From positions 174,721-238,720 of the forward strand of contig VXCM01000420.1 of assembly GCA_014773175.1 (NCBI GenBank): a stretch of 64,000 nt of DNA, given 5' to 3'. Under the pieces are notes generated by a model. That model searched no databases and was not told the DNA's origin. It was given only the letters and a program-made list of their open reading frames with translations. This stretch comes from Lucifuga dentata. Lineage: Eukaryota; Chordata; Actinopteri; Ophidiiformes; Bythitidae. Positions 49,834-63,497 of the stretch are shown one piece after another; the stretch's first letter is position 1; each line of letters starts with the position of its first letter. The translations under genes were made by a program, and so were the position numbers.

Positions 49834-49839
49834 AATAAA
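49834..49839 (+). terminator. ranbp3: Candidate polyadenylation signal of ranbp3
   Basis: AATAAA 284 bp after the stop codon. A second AATAAA lies at 50239-50244, so alternative 3' ends are possible. Confidence 0.55.
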
Positions 49840-51113
49840 GACTTCAAAGCTTTGGTTTGGGACTTGTCTGCTCATCATATTGATGAGTGTAAGGGTGTTT
49901 TCCTCTACATTTTAAAGTGGCACATGTTAAGACTGCAGTTTCTACTTTGGGACCTTTTTACTCACTCTACAGCTGTATCTCTGGAAAACACACCCAGAGG
50001 AGCTTCATTCAGTGTATTTGACTATTCATCCAGTCAGTTGTTCCTACATCGCGCCCTACCTTCCCACCCCCATCCTGACCAGTCTGTGCATTAGGTTTTG
50101 GCAGATGTAATTTATTTTGAGTTGTCATTTTCATAAGTAACTTCAACACGTATGTGCTGTTTGTAATGGCTAGCCAAGACCAATCAACTCATCACTATTA
50201 GCAGTTTCTTATATTTCCTATTGACCTATATTACAGTGAATAAAAGGTTGAAACAGGCTCTTCTAATGTGAGTTAATGATATAAGTGGGCAGGAGGATTC
50301 ACCTCAAAATGGTCTCTAAATTACGCGTTAGTCACTGACCATCATGGATTTTTTTTCTGTTCTTTTTTTAATCAATTTAACTCCATCAGATGACATTCTG
50401 CATGTTATAACTTTTCTTATTTCTTTCCACCATCCCATTGAGTTTATTGTGTTGATACATATTTTTATTTTGAAGATATACAAAGTTTTTATTCATTTAC
50501 ATTTGGAAAACATGTTGGAATGAAGACTAATTTCATGTGTGAACATTTGAGTGTTAACTGTAATACTGTTAAATGCCATGTACATTTGAATATATCATTT
50601 AGTCGCACACCATGTTTCTCATCTCCTCCAACTGCCCCCTTTACAAAATAAAACATTTTGGACTGACCTCTGATTTTTCCTTCTGAAATCAGATTTTCTG
50701 TGTGAAACCCACACTTGAATCCAGCTGTCGATAAAGATGTCTTTTGTAGATGATGTTGCATGAAGACACTCTGGGGGGCGCCACAGACAGTAAAGGAGGT
50801 ACATCCCAAGATAACCTGGTATGATTTCATTTCAGGCTGCAGGGATCCAGAGTTCTCCTGTTTTGTATTCATGTGTGGGAGTGGAGCTTCATCTTGAGAT
50901 ATGGCAGCAAGCAGGAATCAAACCGACAATTCCTCACATATACTGTATACATCAAGCATTCAGAGGAAGTCATGAATATTTGATGCAGTTATCGCACATC
51001 CTGACACATCCAAACTACAACTCGAACTCTGCTGCCGATCTTTCTTGTAGAGGAGCATTTTTTACAGCATTTCCTGCAGGTCTAAATCACTGCAGCAGTG
51101 TTGCAAATGTCAC

Positions 51114-51244
51114 AAAGTACAACAACAACAAACAAAAAAAAAACAAAAACACGTCAGATCTTTGGACAGTGTAAAATANAAAGTACAACAACAACAAACA
51201 AAAAAAAAACAAAAACACGTCAGATCTTTGGACAGTGTAAAATA
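51114..51244. repeat. 65-bp direct duplication around an N (probable assembly artefact)
   Basis: 51114-51178 and 51180-51244 are identical on either side of the N at 51179. The unit contains AACAAC repeats and an A-run. Confidence 0.85.
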
Positions 51245-51628
51245 TAAATATATGTGCATAATTTACTGAGCTGTGTTGTCCTTAAATCCTGCACAGTTTC
51301 CCCTTCACTTGCCAACTGGAATCCTTTGCTTCAACTCTGAAAACTGGAAAAGTACTGCAGTACTATATTATATGATCACCTCTATAAAGTTTAAAACAAC
51401 TGAAAAATACCAATTTCCAGTAATGTGTTTGCTGAAAACGTCACTAAACAGCAGAAACTGTCCTCTCCTCACTGATATTCCCAAAATGTACAGCAATGTT
51501 AAATTCATATAATAATGTCTCTCATTACTCTTTAATAAGCTTTCAGAGCCTGATAGTGCCACTGAAGTGTCCCAGTGTGACCTAGCAGAAAGCATGAGAC
51601 ACTCTAGACTAGTTGCTCATTCATCAGG

Positions 51629-52214
51629 TTAAAGGACCATCTCAACATTTTGCATGTTTGAGCCAAATATATTCAATTTTCATACACGTAAGGTTACTGA
51701 CAGTCATTTCCCAAAGGATAAAACCATATTTCAGATTTCCTGATATTTTGCAAAATCTCTTAACCTTTCAAAATCAAATATTCAAGCGATACACCCACCT
51801 TACAAATCGATGTTTTGCCTGCTAATAAACAAAATTATGAAGTCACGGTCATTTAAATTTTGCGATAAACGCAGGTCTTCTTTTGGGACTATATTCCCCA
51901 ATGGAAACAAACATTCATTCCTCACTTTTTATTGCGCTTAAACGCTAAAATTACGTAACTTCTAAAAAAAAAAAAAACCTGAATACACATCTTGTTTGCA
52001 ATGATGGATTACCTATCCCAAGAATGTTTCAAGTATAAACAAGTTGATCTTAATAGCGTACCAGAATCAACTGAAACCAATGGTGGTCTGGAAGGGAGGA
52101 AAAACATTTTTTAACCCACCGTTCCAGTAGTATGCTTTGGGAAATGATTGTTATGTGTATGAAAATTGAATATATTAGACTCAAACATGCAAAATGGACA
52201 GTATGGTCCTTTAA
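51629..52214 (+). mobile_element. Full-length TTAA-flanked MITE (copy C)
   Basis: TTAA at 51629-51632 and 52211-52214. Termini AGGACCATCTCAACATTTTG and CAAAATGGACAGTATGGTCC are inverted repeats. The body is collinear with copies A and B (GATACACCCACCTTACAAAT, TTTTGGGACTATATTCCCC). Confidence 0.8.
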
Positions 52215-53389
52215 AGTTTGGATTAATTTGGATGAAAACTTCAAATGATTGTTTTTTTCTCCCTTTGCAGGAATAAAAGGTTACACAGGCTGCTCCTCAT
52301 CATAAAGCCTTTCAGATCATCCGCATGTATCAACCTAGCATTCCGTAAAGGCTCTGTAAAGGCTTCCAGATCCTCAGCTGTCCTGCAGCACTTTTACCTT
52401 TTACAAGTTTATAGACATGTTTATAGTTCTTACCCCTCCCCTTTAAAAAAAAAATAAAAAAATTGGATAAAATACACATTTGTCTCTCTTAAACAGAAGT
52501 TGCCTATGTATTACAACACACCTCACACACTTTTTGATTTGAAGCTTAAACCTATTTGATATTTTACAATGTTTTTGCATCCTGCCTGAAAAGATGGTGT
52601 TATATTTTAGGGATTACAGTCTAATATGGATATGTGCACTTTTTTTTTTTTTTTTTTTTTTTTTGCCAAGAGTTGAAGAAAATTGAAAGATAAGCATCAC
52701 ACAGTCTCGATTGATAAGTCTTGAGCCTCACATAAACATCTAATTCAGAGGTCATGCAGTTATTTGTTTTTCAGCATAATCTCCTCTGGAGTGATTTTAT
52801 CCCAGTTTTGTAGACGTCCTTGTCTTGGCTATCCAAAAAAATCATTCACAGTTGATATGACATCATCATCTACTGCAAAGTGGGTTCCAGCTTAAAGGCT
52901 TTTTCATGTTTGGGAAGAGATGAAAGTCTGAGCGGGCAAATCAGGTGAGCAGACTGACTGCTGAACCAGTTCAAAGTCTGTATACCATATATGTAGATTT
53001 AGATGGACGGTAGGAACATGTCACTATCAAAATCAAAGAGCAACTGAATTGTCCAATATGTTTATATTATTTATGCTTAAAGTGTGTTTTATGTTTAACA
53101 TTCATCACTTGTAACATCGCTCTTGTAGTGTTTTCATATAATCTCTGCTGATACTAAACATGCAATAATTAACACATTTTCACCATTTTCATTTATATAA
53201 AGAATGTCACACTGCTGCTGCTGTCACTTCAGCTTTGAATGAGGAAATGTGCCATATGAAAAATCATAGAAATTCTATATACAGTTACAATAAAAATACC
53301 TTCACTTGTTCACTTAGAGGTACCATATAAGGACCAGGACCGACACAGCTTCCAGTTGTAGAAAATGGCTAAAATAATAATTTTCAAAA

Positions 53390-53575
53390 TTTTCTTTTTG
53401 ACCATTCTTGTTTTTCTTCCAACCATTTTTGTTTGACTTTTTTACCTTTTGTTTGTTATTTGACCTTGTTTCGACTTTTTTCTGTTTGACCCATTGTTAT
53501 CCTTTTACCGGTTTTGATTTGACCTTTTTTGGTTTGACCTTTGCACCTTTGAACCATTTTTGTTGTAGTATAGGT
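53390..53575. repeat. Degenerate pyrimidine-rich repeat
   Basis: Units resembling TTTTGTTTGACC recur about eight times with variable spacing (TTTTTGACCATT, TTTGACTTTTTTACC, TTTGACCTTGTTTCGAC, TTTGACCCATTG, TTTGACCTTTTTTGG, TTTGACCTTTGCACC). Strong strand bias to T and C. Confidence 0.7.
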
Positions 53576-53783
53576 CTACTGTACTTTGCCTACTTGAGTG
53601 GATCTGACAAGTGTTATGACTCCAGTGAAACTGGAATTACTTCCATAAAAAATATTACAGCTCTTGCTTAGTTCCTCACGCTCCTTAGTTCCTCAGGCTC
53701 AGAACTTATCAACTGACCATTATAACTGGAGCAATTATGACCAACATTACCTCTGAATTATATATTGTTCACTTCATGATTTA

Positions 53784-53786
<3 letters not shown>

Positions 53787-53880
<94 letters not shown>
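53787..53880. repeat. (GATA)n microsatellite
   Basis: About 23 uninterrupted GATA units (ATAG register). Minus-strand open frames of the SIYL type are repeat artefacts. Confidence 0.95.
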
Positions 53881-56800
53881 GAATAGTTTCAGAAATAATG
53901 TGTTCTCTTCTGTCCCTGCGCTGAATTCATTTGCATTGTTTTCCCATGAATGAATATTCGAATTGTTTTTTCTGCCCACTAAATGCAAATGACTCAGTTA
54001 AAATGCATGACTTCAGACCAGGTGGATGCTGTTGTAAAATGATCTTCATCAGTGGCAGCAGCTCCTGAATTTCAGTAGACTTGGACAGATTTCAAGCCTA
54101 TACATGTCATGATGTCAGAATGGGGAAACAGCTAATATGCATTTTAAAGTAAAAAGTCTAGGAATTAACCTCTTATGTCATCAGTCAGGCTGCTCTTTTT
54201 TTAGATTTCCTTAAGCACAGAAAACAAATCACCGCTGTTAACACTGCAGCCATTCCTCTTCTTCAAACAGTCAGCTCTTGTGTTTTTATTCACCCTGCGT
54301 TAAGAGGGAGTTCAGAATTCAAATTAGGGCCTTGGATGCCACATTTTTAAGGCTTGTTATCACCTGGAAGTTGAAGTATGTTTACAAAAGGGAGATCTGT
54401 AAATGAGTCATGCAGTTCCAGTTGGAAAGTTTGGCAGAGCTTAAAGGACAATCATGTCAGAGAGGATTAAGGGGGAAGAGGGAGAAGTTGATAAAAGGTA
54501 GTGATGAAAATGCGTAAAATAAGAATTCATGGAATGCTGTGATAAAAGGAGGAGTGAATAAAGAGATGAGATCTGGGAGCAAAGGTAAATATCTCTCAAA
54601 TTTATATTATATTCTATTTCTCAACTATAACATGGGCAAACAGCGTGTGCTACATAAAAACCAAATTAATATTTACTGTGTGTGATCAACCATGAAAGGA
54701 TTCTGATGGTTCTGTGTTTGTGTCCGGTTATTTCCTTACAAGGAATACAACTCATTCCTTGTATATAATTACTGCATAACTGTTGTCTTATGAGGCACAT
54801 TTCTCTTACAAAGAGGATGGAAATACTCCTTTCAATAAATCATGACTATTAGCTGCATGGAATGATGAGTATTGCAAGGATTTTAGCAAAATACCAACAC
54901 TTTTTTTATGAATCATCAATAATCACCCAATAACCACTTGAAAGAAGCCCTAATATGGGAATTCGGTTGTTCCTCTGTAAATGCACACATAAGCAAAGAA
55001 GTGCTATTAAACTTCATTAAAGGCAGACACTGCTAGTTTTACAAAATCAAGCAAAGTGACCTTTATGACATCACGAGGGTTACATCCTGTTGGTGCTGAC
55101 TTTTGAAGGAAGTCAGGAGGGGGAGAGTGGTTAAATTTGCTTCTAGGAATGGCTTTAGTGGCTTTGTAGAGCTTTAGTTTTGTCGTCTTCAGCACCAACG
55201 TGATGTCATGAGAGTCAGTTTCCCTGACTTTGCACAGCACCACTAAAGCCTGTATACAGTTTGTACAGTTGTTTTCACAAGCCAAATGGTGAAAACCATG
55301 ACCATATTATTATCAGTTATCTGTAACTGTGGTTTTAAACTTTTTGAATCCAAATACCACCAAACCTAAACATCTAAGTATCACCTCAGTAAGAAACCGC
55401 CAGCCCTGTAAGAAAAACACAGAAAAACCTCCGGCATGTATGAAATGAGTGCAGAATTTTTGGACTGTAAGATTGAAATGTTACTGACATTTAATGACAT
55501 TTAATGACAATTAATGCCCCTGAAACATTTTCTGTAAATAAGAAAAGTTGGTGCTGTCAGCCAATCAGGATCGAGTATTGTGACAGTGAATATTCAAATT
55601 CAACCAATATTCCCTCTAACTAAAGATTTACATTATGCTTACTTAAACAAATCTTTACAACTGAGCAACACTTTGTGAAATAATGAGATGCACTTATGCA
55701 GGTCAACAGCAGGGGGCAGCACAGACTCAGAAAGGTACTTCATATTTAAAGAACTGAAAATCAGACAAAAAGCTTGGGAGTTTGCCCTGGAAGGATCACT
55801 GGTGATGAAATAAGGAAACACTGAATGGATTTACTGGATCATCCTGATTTAAGGGATCACTTCCAGCTAGTACTGCGTATATAAATTATAACATATCCCA
55901 AATATTTTAGTTTGTTTGTTAAGAGTTTTTTTTTTTTTTTTTTTTTTCTTGTGCTGGGGAAGCCAAGATAGAAAAATGTCAGTGGCTTTGTGTGTATTAC
56001 TTTAGGCTACAGCATGAATGTCATCTTATTATTGTAACAAACAATTGCGGTTAAAATACAATTTAAGAGAATAATCAGCAGCAGATGTTTTGTGCTGATT
56101 TTCATTATGTTTACTTTTGATCATTTCCTTGCAAAGAATTACAAGTATGTCGTGTTTGCCAAAGGGTTGTGTCTTTGTCAGCACAGAAAAGCCTCTATAA
56201 CTGCATGATGTGCTAATAAACTCTGCAGATCTTTAAGAGAAGCAGTGGGACACATTCAGCTTGTCAATGCAGAATGCACAAAATAAACAATAATATATAA
56301 CGGCAATTCATAATCTCCAAAGAAACTGAAGTTTTAATGATTTCTAAAGTGCTGAGGGAAGAATTGCCATCATATTTGATATTCAATATCAGGCAAATGT
56401 TAGTTGAACCCAAATATAAACTGGCTTCCCCTTTTGTTGCATCTAAACTCTGGAAAGCTTCCATTTCTGTACATCTATCCCCATAATGAAAATTTCCTCC
56501 CATAAACAAATCCATGTGTAAATCTTATAATGCAATTAAAAAATCTAACATCCAATATCTAAATGCAATCATTTTCTTGCAAAAATAAAGCGTTGAGCGT
56601 TGATGGATCTTTGGAGGGTTTGGGGTTGCTCAGGAAGAGCAGAAACACCTGCTCGCTGCAGTTGTTCCGCCTGTTTGGGTCCTCCGGAGTCACCGCTCCA
56701 TCCTCTGTCCCGTTATCTTCCTCTAAAGATGTCTGAAATCACCAACACGCTGCAGCTGGACATGGGAGGGGGGTTGTAAAAATTTGGCATGTTTATTGTA

Positions 56801-58500
56801 GATCTTGTCAGTGCTGTTACCAACAACAGATGTCCTGTACACCCACACCGTTGTCTTCCAGCAGGCTAGAATATCACGCTGACACAAATACTGAAGTTTT
56901 TAATGCCTCCAAACACAGATAATCTTTAATGTTATCTAAAAGGTGAGATTCTCAGACACCAAAATGTAGGCAGCGCATGATTCAATTGTGGCAGGTTATT
57001 CCTGAAACCTGTAATTCATTAAACTCCATCAGGTCCAACCTGCCATTATCAGCCTTTATCTATAATGACTGTTAGGAAAAACAAACGGCTGTAACCATTA
57101 TTTCTGTAAAAATGCCAAACTATACATTTCCATTTCAAGTTCCTTTAGATTTATTGTACTTTATGATTAAAGGGATCTCAGATTTGATTATGAAGTTTGA
57201 TTTTCTCACTGTTTTCATTAACTAGTTGTTGTCTTTTGGCTCCTTCACTTCTCTGCAGACTGCTGGTTGAAGGCCGTTCCCTGTCAGGCTGCAGTGGCAA
57301 ATAGCGGAAAAATCTGTTTATATCAGAAGAAAAGTGGTCCCACATTCGTTCCATGTTCGCTGTGCTGGTATAAACATTTTCAAACACATTTCAGGGTATG
57401 AAAAAAAATATCAGGAATATGTATACAGAAAAATAATTTATGTAAACAAAAGGGTTCTCGGGAAATGCTATCCAAATTTTGTCAGACTTGCCTCTCCTAA
57501 CTGAAGAGAAGCTGATTATTGTATGGTGAGAAAGCCTTCATATATTGGATTTCTCTGCCTTTGAAGTGGAGGAGTTGTGTATTTGAATATGTTACTTCGT
57601 AGCTGGCTTAAAATATAACATTTCTCAAAATACAAACTGTTGAGGTCATGTTTCCCCCACAGCTGTAGTAAATACAGTAAGCCTCAGTGAAATTGAAACG
57701 TGCTCTCTTTTGCCAAATAAAACCCAAAGGGATACGATTATTTTTTCACAAACAAATACAAGCGTTACTAGAACCTGACATCAGCCACACCACCGATCTG
57801 TCCAAACCAAAATAACTTGCACTGATTTCTATGTTACCTCCAAGACATGGCTAGTGCATATAAGCTTTAAGAAGTGGTGTTGCCTCATTGAAATAGTCTG
57901 CAGGAAGTTGGGCAAGTGTCATCTGCTTTCTCCAGCGATTAGTGTCTCCTGGGGATAACAAGTATAGCATAGCATGTACAGCTCAGGAAGAGGCTGTTCC
58001 TGCTTAGCATAAGTCACATTCAGCAAATGAATAATGGTGATAACATATTAAATTCCGGAGTGCAACCTAGTGTGATGAATGTGCAGATTTGTAGCATGGG
58101 TGGGCCTAAACCTCTCACCCTGTCAGGTTTCTGCCTTGTTCATTGACTGCAGTATATGTATACATATATATTGTATGTCATATGGATTACAAGTCAGAGC
58201 TGAGATCTGCTGGCATGCATTCCTCAAACAAATATTGTTCTTGAATTTCCTCACATCAAAGCCACATGAGAAGTTCATTTCCAAAACAATATTGTATGTA
58301 CTGTATACATCACTGTTGTCATATGAAAACATACGACTCCAACTTTGTTCATATTCTAAAGTAAAACTCAACATTGCGCTCAATTATGCATCGTAAAAAA
58401 TATGATTTTTCAGCGTGTGATAAAGTTTTGTAATTAGCTCTTTTGTTTTTCCACATTCTACTTTCGATAGCAAAAGTTCCCAAAATGCCTTGCAAACCAC

Positions 58501-58532
<32 letters not shown>

Positions 58533-59286
58533 CATAATTAACACAGAGCAAGCATCACTGTTCATTTTTGTACATTTTTATGCTAGTAACCAAGAGTGTG
58601 GGATGTTTTCATTAAATTGCTCATCAGTGTTGAATGACATACATCATTAATTTGTTATGAGAAAATGTTTGGCTTTGGCTGGAGAGTTTTTACTGCCCTC
58701 TGCTGGATGTGAAGTGAATTGTATCAGTGTCCATGTCACATAAAGCTCAGACATACTGCATATCGCAATTCTACCATCAGATGTTTGAAATCTGTAGAAA
58801 TTCAACATTATGTCATGAAAAAGGACTGCAGTTATATAATCAGATGACCTAGTTATTAATTAATTTCTTTTAGCCAAATATAGAAAATTATATTGTGCAT
58901 CACTATTATTTGTGAAATCAAAATCATGAAAGTCAATATTTTTTGGAAGGTTAGGAGCAAAGATCACTGCAGTTAAAATATAGGGGAAGGGGTTGGTTGG
59001 CAAAATAAGCTTTAGTTTCAGCCAACACCCTTTCGGTCAGCAAAATATCTTAGCATTGTTGCTTTCCTATTTACTTTACTTATGTATAAATGTTGTTGAA
59101 GTTGTGTGTGTGTGTGTTTTTTTTTGTATGTATATTGATGCAGACTGAAATAAATTTCATTTCATCTGAATCCCCAGAGAATTTTAAATATCTGTAATTT
59201 TTTTGTAACAATAAATTTAATTTTAATTTTTAGATAAATACTGTACATAAAGGGTGTTGTGTCTCCAATGAAAATGAATTTGTTGT

Positions 59287-59320
<34 letters not shown>

Positions 59321-62300
59321 CATCATGACAGTTTGAACCAAACTGCTGACTTTACTGTAGAGCTTCATGAAGCTCAAAGTATTTCTGTCATGTACAAACA
59401 CACAGGGTCATCTCCAAAAATTATTACAGCTCCTCCAGACTGAGCTGATACCATCTCGTTTGAGGTGAGGAGGGGGGAAAAGTAAATCTTGCTTTGGGCC
59501 TTGAAAAGCCTTAGACCGGCCCTGTCTGCTGGTCTAAGACTTTCTCTCTTCAGTGGATCTCTCCTTGTATGATTTGTTAATTATTCATTTTTTTTTTTAA
59601 CATCAGTGCCTTTACTCTGCAAACCTGATGTCAACCAGCTATCAATAGCAACTGTCCTGTATTACATAATAATATTTTAAGATGGATTTTTTTTTTTTTT
59701 TTTTTTTTTTTTTCTGTGAGGATTTAATGCTCTCTAAGGGTTTGAGAGAATTCTCAGTCCTTGACCTCATGAATCCCTCATAAAACCCTTTGGGTAAACT
59801 CAAACCTGCACAGTGGTCAGCCTGAAAACAAGCCTGTTTATGTTTATTCCTCAAACATTTACTTTTTGATATACAGCCATTTTACTAAAACCTTTCCCTG
59901 AGTCATCCTCCCATATCTACAAAAAAGTCTATCTGCAGTAAAAGATTGATGTCATTTCATTTGCCTTTCATGAGTTTTTTTTAAAACTCTTTGCTGCCTC
60001 ATGTTGAAAAGTATGGTATTTATATGGCAAATATTTCATCTTGTTACAAAATGATATATGTGGCATGCTCAAGGGTACTTCAACAGTGAGAAATGAAAGA
60101 GGCGGCTTCTGTTTGTAACTGCACGCTACAAGAAATGTTAAAATATTCTGTAACCTGGGGAAAGTTTCTAGCATCAAAGAAAAACTTAAATGGAATAAGC
60201 AAAAGTTACTTAAGATTTCTGGAAATTTCAATGAAAATCAAGCTACAATAATCCACTAAAAAGAGTTTGATTTCAACCTCTTTAGCTTCATGTAAACAAT
60301 GAAACGTTAGGAGTTAAAGGTGTTTGCAACTGTGATAAGTGTTTTCATTCAAGTTCATTTTAAGAGTTAATGTCTCATTAAAACACGACTAGATTTTTGC
60401 TTTGAAAATGTTCCCATTTCTGCCAAGCCTGTAAACAACAAATGAGATCCTGCTGTTTTCAAGGCCTCGTTTTGTCGTTTACAAAGTGTAAAGGACTTAA
60501 TCCAAAGTGGATCACATGACAAGTCTCATTTTCTTAACTTTAATGCAGTAAAGTGCCTTGTTTTGTTTGATTTAAATTTACTGACAGTCAAACCAAGACC
60601 AGTTATTTTGGAAAAAAAAAAAAAAAAAAAAAGTCTCCAAACCCAGTGCAGATGGTTCTTGGGCAAAATAGGAAATAAGAAAATAAGATTAAATCATTTT
60701 AAAATAAGATCTTCAATTCCTGTTGTTGCCGTGCAGGGCTTCACCGCTAAACAGAACCTGCTGAGATAATGTTTAATAGATGATATAAGACATGTTCACA
60801 TAACAGAGTGAATGAGCGTCGCTGTGAGGGTTGTTTATAAATCAGCATGACAAAGATGCTGAATTTTAATCTCCTGCTCTATACCTTTTATTGATTTATT
60901 TATTCTGATCGAATGCATATTCTGTACAAATCATGCAGCATCTCCCTTTATTAGAGGTTTCTTTGTGTTTTATTGTTTATATATTATTATGCATATATCA
61001 TTTTTTTTTTTTTACACAATCTAGGTACAAAATGGGAGAAATGATAAACATTCATACCTCTGAAATATATTTATTCAGCAGTCAATATATAACGTTAGAT
61101 AAAACATTTTTGGCACAGTTGCTTAATGATAATAAGCTGTCCTGTTTCTGTGTGGTAATCTAAATAAATATACATAAAACCATAATTTACTTCCCAAATA
61201 AATACACATAAACCACAATAAAGATGCACCGCATCCACACCCTGGACTGCACCTCCTCAGAAAAAAAAAAAAAAANAAAAAAAAAAAAAAGAAAAAGAAA
61301 AATACAACATAATTTATTGTACTTCAGGCAAACACTTGCAATGGGTTCCAACCAAATAAAGATTGGTGATGGTGAAAATTCTTTGAAAAATAAGCTTCAT
61401 AATTCATTTCAACAGCTTATTTTTTTTCTAAATTCTACTAGGCAAAACAACAAGGAGGCATTTGATGGGCCAACAGAAGAAGGCTACACTGTGGGCTTTG
61501 GATTGTTGTAAGTTTTAGGGTTTTATGGATGGGTGCAAACACAAGTTCAAATCCCAACTGTACTTCATGATCCTAAACATGCCATGACTTATTACTAAGA
61601 CTATTCTTCTCTTTCACACTTATACCTCAGATTATTTAAACCCCTCATGGTGTTAAAAAAAAAGAGCGTAAACCTTACAAATTACATCCAGAGACAAGTT
61701 TTATCACCTGGAACGTGACACGCGTTTATGAATCTGTGTCTGTGATTTAATCTTGCATTTGAGTTGATTTGGTGTGTTTTGGCAAATCTTTGAGAAAAAT
61801 AATTCCAGAGGATTACAGGTACTAATACTGAGTCATTTGGGAAAAGTATTTAAAAAAAAAAAAGACTTTTTTTTGTGAAAGTGTTCTAATACAAAAAGAA
61901 AAAAATGACTTTTTTTTTGGTGAAAGTGTTCTAATACAAAGAAGAGAGTGCAGTTACTACGTGTTCTGATTGAAGCAGGGCCTCGTTGTTCGTCGTCTAC
62001 ACAACATTAATACAGAAAACACAATAATTAAAGGTGGGTATCAAATCTGGAGCTATATAAAAAGACTTTTCATCTTCAGATTCTTACCGATAACACTTGT
62101 TCTTTTACCTGTGTAATAACACTGCAATCACTTCAGTAACAGTAATGCAAACAAGCAGGGCAACAGCCAAAGACATGGCTTCTAATAATCTGCCACAAAA
62201 ACTCAACACACCGTGAAATTAATTTATCTTTTGGAGATAAATGATCACAGGATATCAGTATTAGGACAACGTGATCAAATACTAGATGAGGTCCAAACTG

Positions 62301-62800
62301 TCCTGTTTAAATTTAAAGTGAAGGTTGGTGCAATATTATTATTATTTTCATCTTATTTCTGACTTTAAAATAGACTTTTAAGCTTTTTTTCGACAGTATA
62401 ATGCAATCTACATGATCAGTTACGGAAATTAGCTTATGGTGAACCTTAATTAGCCCAGTTAATGCCCATGCAGATAAAGAGTAGTAACAGCAATAATCTA
62501 TTCCACCTGTTTGAAAACACCACTACTCATCATCATGAGTCTATGTAATATCACAAACAACATTACTATATTGTTGTTACACCACAATTTACAGTGTTAC
62601 TACACAGATAGAAAAGACTTTCTGGTATAAACAGTCACTCTGTCTTTTAACATGGATCCACATGGGATGTGATTTGGTTCTAGCTTGTGGCGATAAAGTC
62701 CTTTCCTGCTTGTGTTTATGTTCCATAGATTCCCTTTTGTCTTTTATCAGTATCCATGGAGCGACTGAGAGCAGCATGAGGTCAAATTTCTCCAGCTGGG

Positions 62801-63225
62801 TCATACGCACCCACAATGCTTTGCTGACACTTCCTGTATCGTGTGATAGCGGCTCTTGTTGTCCAGGAAGGAAATGTCCTCCTCGTACGCGACGGGCCGA
62901 CAGCAGGGCCCACTGTTCACCTTGTCCTTGCGGCCCTTCTTTCTAAAACCCGTCTGCCTCATGTGCTCCATGGTGATGTCATAGTTGCGCCGGTGACCCG
63001 TGCATTTGCCACTGCAGTAGCGGAATAACACCGTCTCGTCGCTCTCGTAGCCAAGACCCAGTTCGCTCACGGTCAGCTCCAGCTCCCTCACAGAGCAGGG
63101 TTTTTGCCTCCTGGCTCTTTTAGTCCTTCGGGCCTGGCTCTGATCCAGCCGGCTCTTCCTGTCCAATAAAGTCTCGACCACATGCTGAAACTCGCTCTCC
63201 GTGAAGCTCTGAAACATCTTTGAAA
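62801..63225 (-). CDS. nrtn: Neurturin (GDNF-family ligand), 3' coding exon
   Basis: A single minus-strand exon from the acceptor GTCAG at 63226 to the stop at 62801-62803. It encodes the end of the proregion, a basic convertase site (RRTKRARR) and the mature ligand: KPCSVRELELTVSELGLGYE, SDETVLFRYCSGKC, GPCCRPVAYEEDISFLD, SRYHTIQEVSAKHCGCV. Seven cysteines in the GDNF-family cystine-knot pattern are present, and VSELGLGYxSDETVLFRYC matches neurturin rather than GDNF. An ATG at 63217 is internal: the exon begins in phase 1 and the signal peptide must come from an upstream exon, which I could not find up to the right edge. Neurturin signals via GFRA2/RET to support neurons (family knowledge). 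Neighbouring ranbp3 agrees with human 19p13.3, where NRTN and RANBP3 lie close together. Confidence 0.9.
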
Positions 63226-63444
63226 CTGACAGAGAGAAGATCAGTTAGACAAACACACATTGTGATGATTACAGGTGGCTGTAAAGTTACTCTGCTTATG
63301 TATCTGTAGTAACTTCAAAGTAATATTCATATCTGTATCTTTACTTGGACCTAAAACCAACAGCAGGAAAAAGAAGGCATAAGTAGTCTACAATACCAGT
63401 TTCTCTCTTAAATAGTTTGGTTTTACCACAAAATTAATCACATT

Positions 63445-63446
<2 letters not shown>

Positions 63447-63496
<50 letters not shown>

Positions 63497-63497
63497 T
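63447..63497. repeat. (TTTC)n microsatellite in the nrtn intron
   Basis: About twelve TTTC units, 220 bp upstream of the nrtn exon in the transcribed direction. Confidence 0.9.

Larger units (their letters stand above)
50250..62800. other. 12.5-kb gene-free region between ranbp3 and nrtn
   Basis: No exon could be supported. It contains a 65-bp duplication around an N (51114-51244), a full-length MITE (51629-52214), a degenerate pyrimidine-rich repeat (53390-53575), a (GATA)n tract (53787-53880), several poly(A/T) runs (52640, 55926, 58500, 59290, 59688, 60610 and 61261 with an N at 61276) and a locally GC-richer patch near 56590-56770. ORFs are short and unlike known proteins. Confidence 0.5.

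Noticed and set aside
53758..53988. Minus-strand ORF with repeated SIYL
   Set aside because: Translation of the (GATA)n microsatellite.
55007..55285. 92-codon minus-strand ORF in the gene-free region
   Set aside because: No recognisable domain, no splice context, single frame; likely chance or repeat derived.
62801..63225. GDNF, artemin or persephin instead of neurturin
   Set aside because: The VSELGLGYxSDETVLFRYC block and linkage with ranbp3 point to neurturin.
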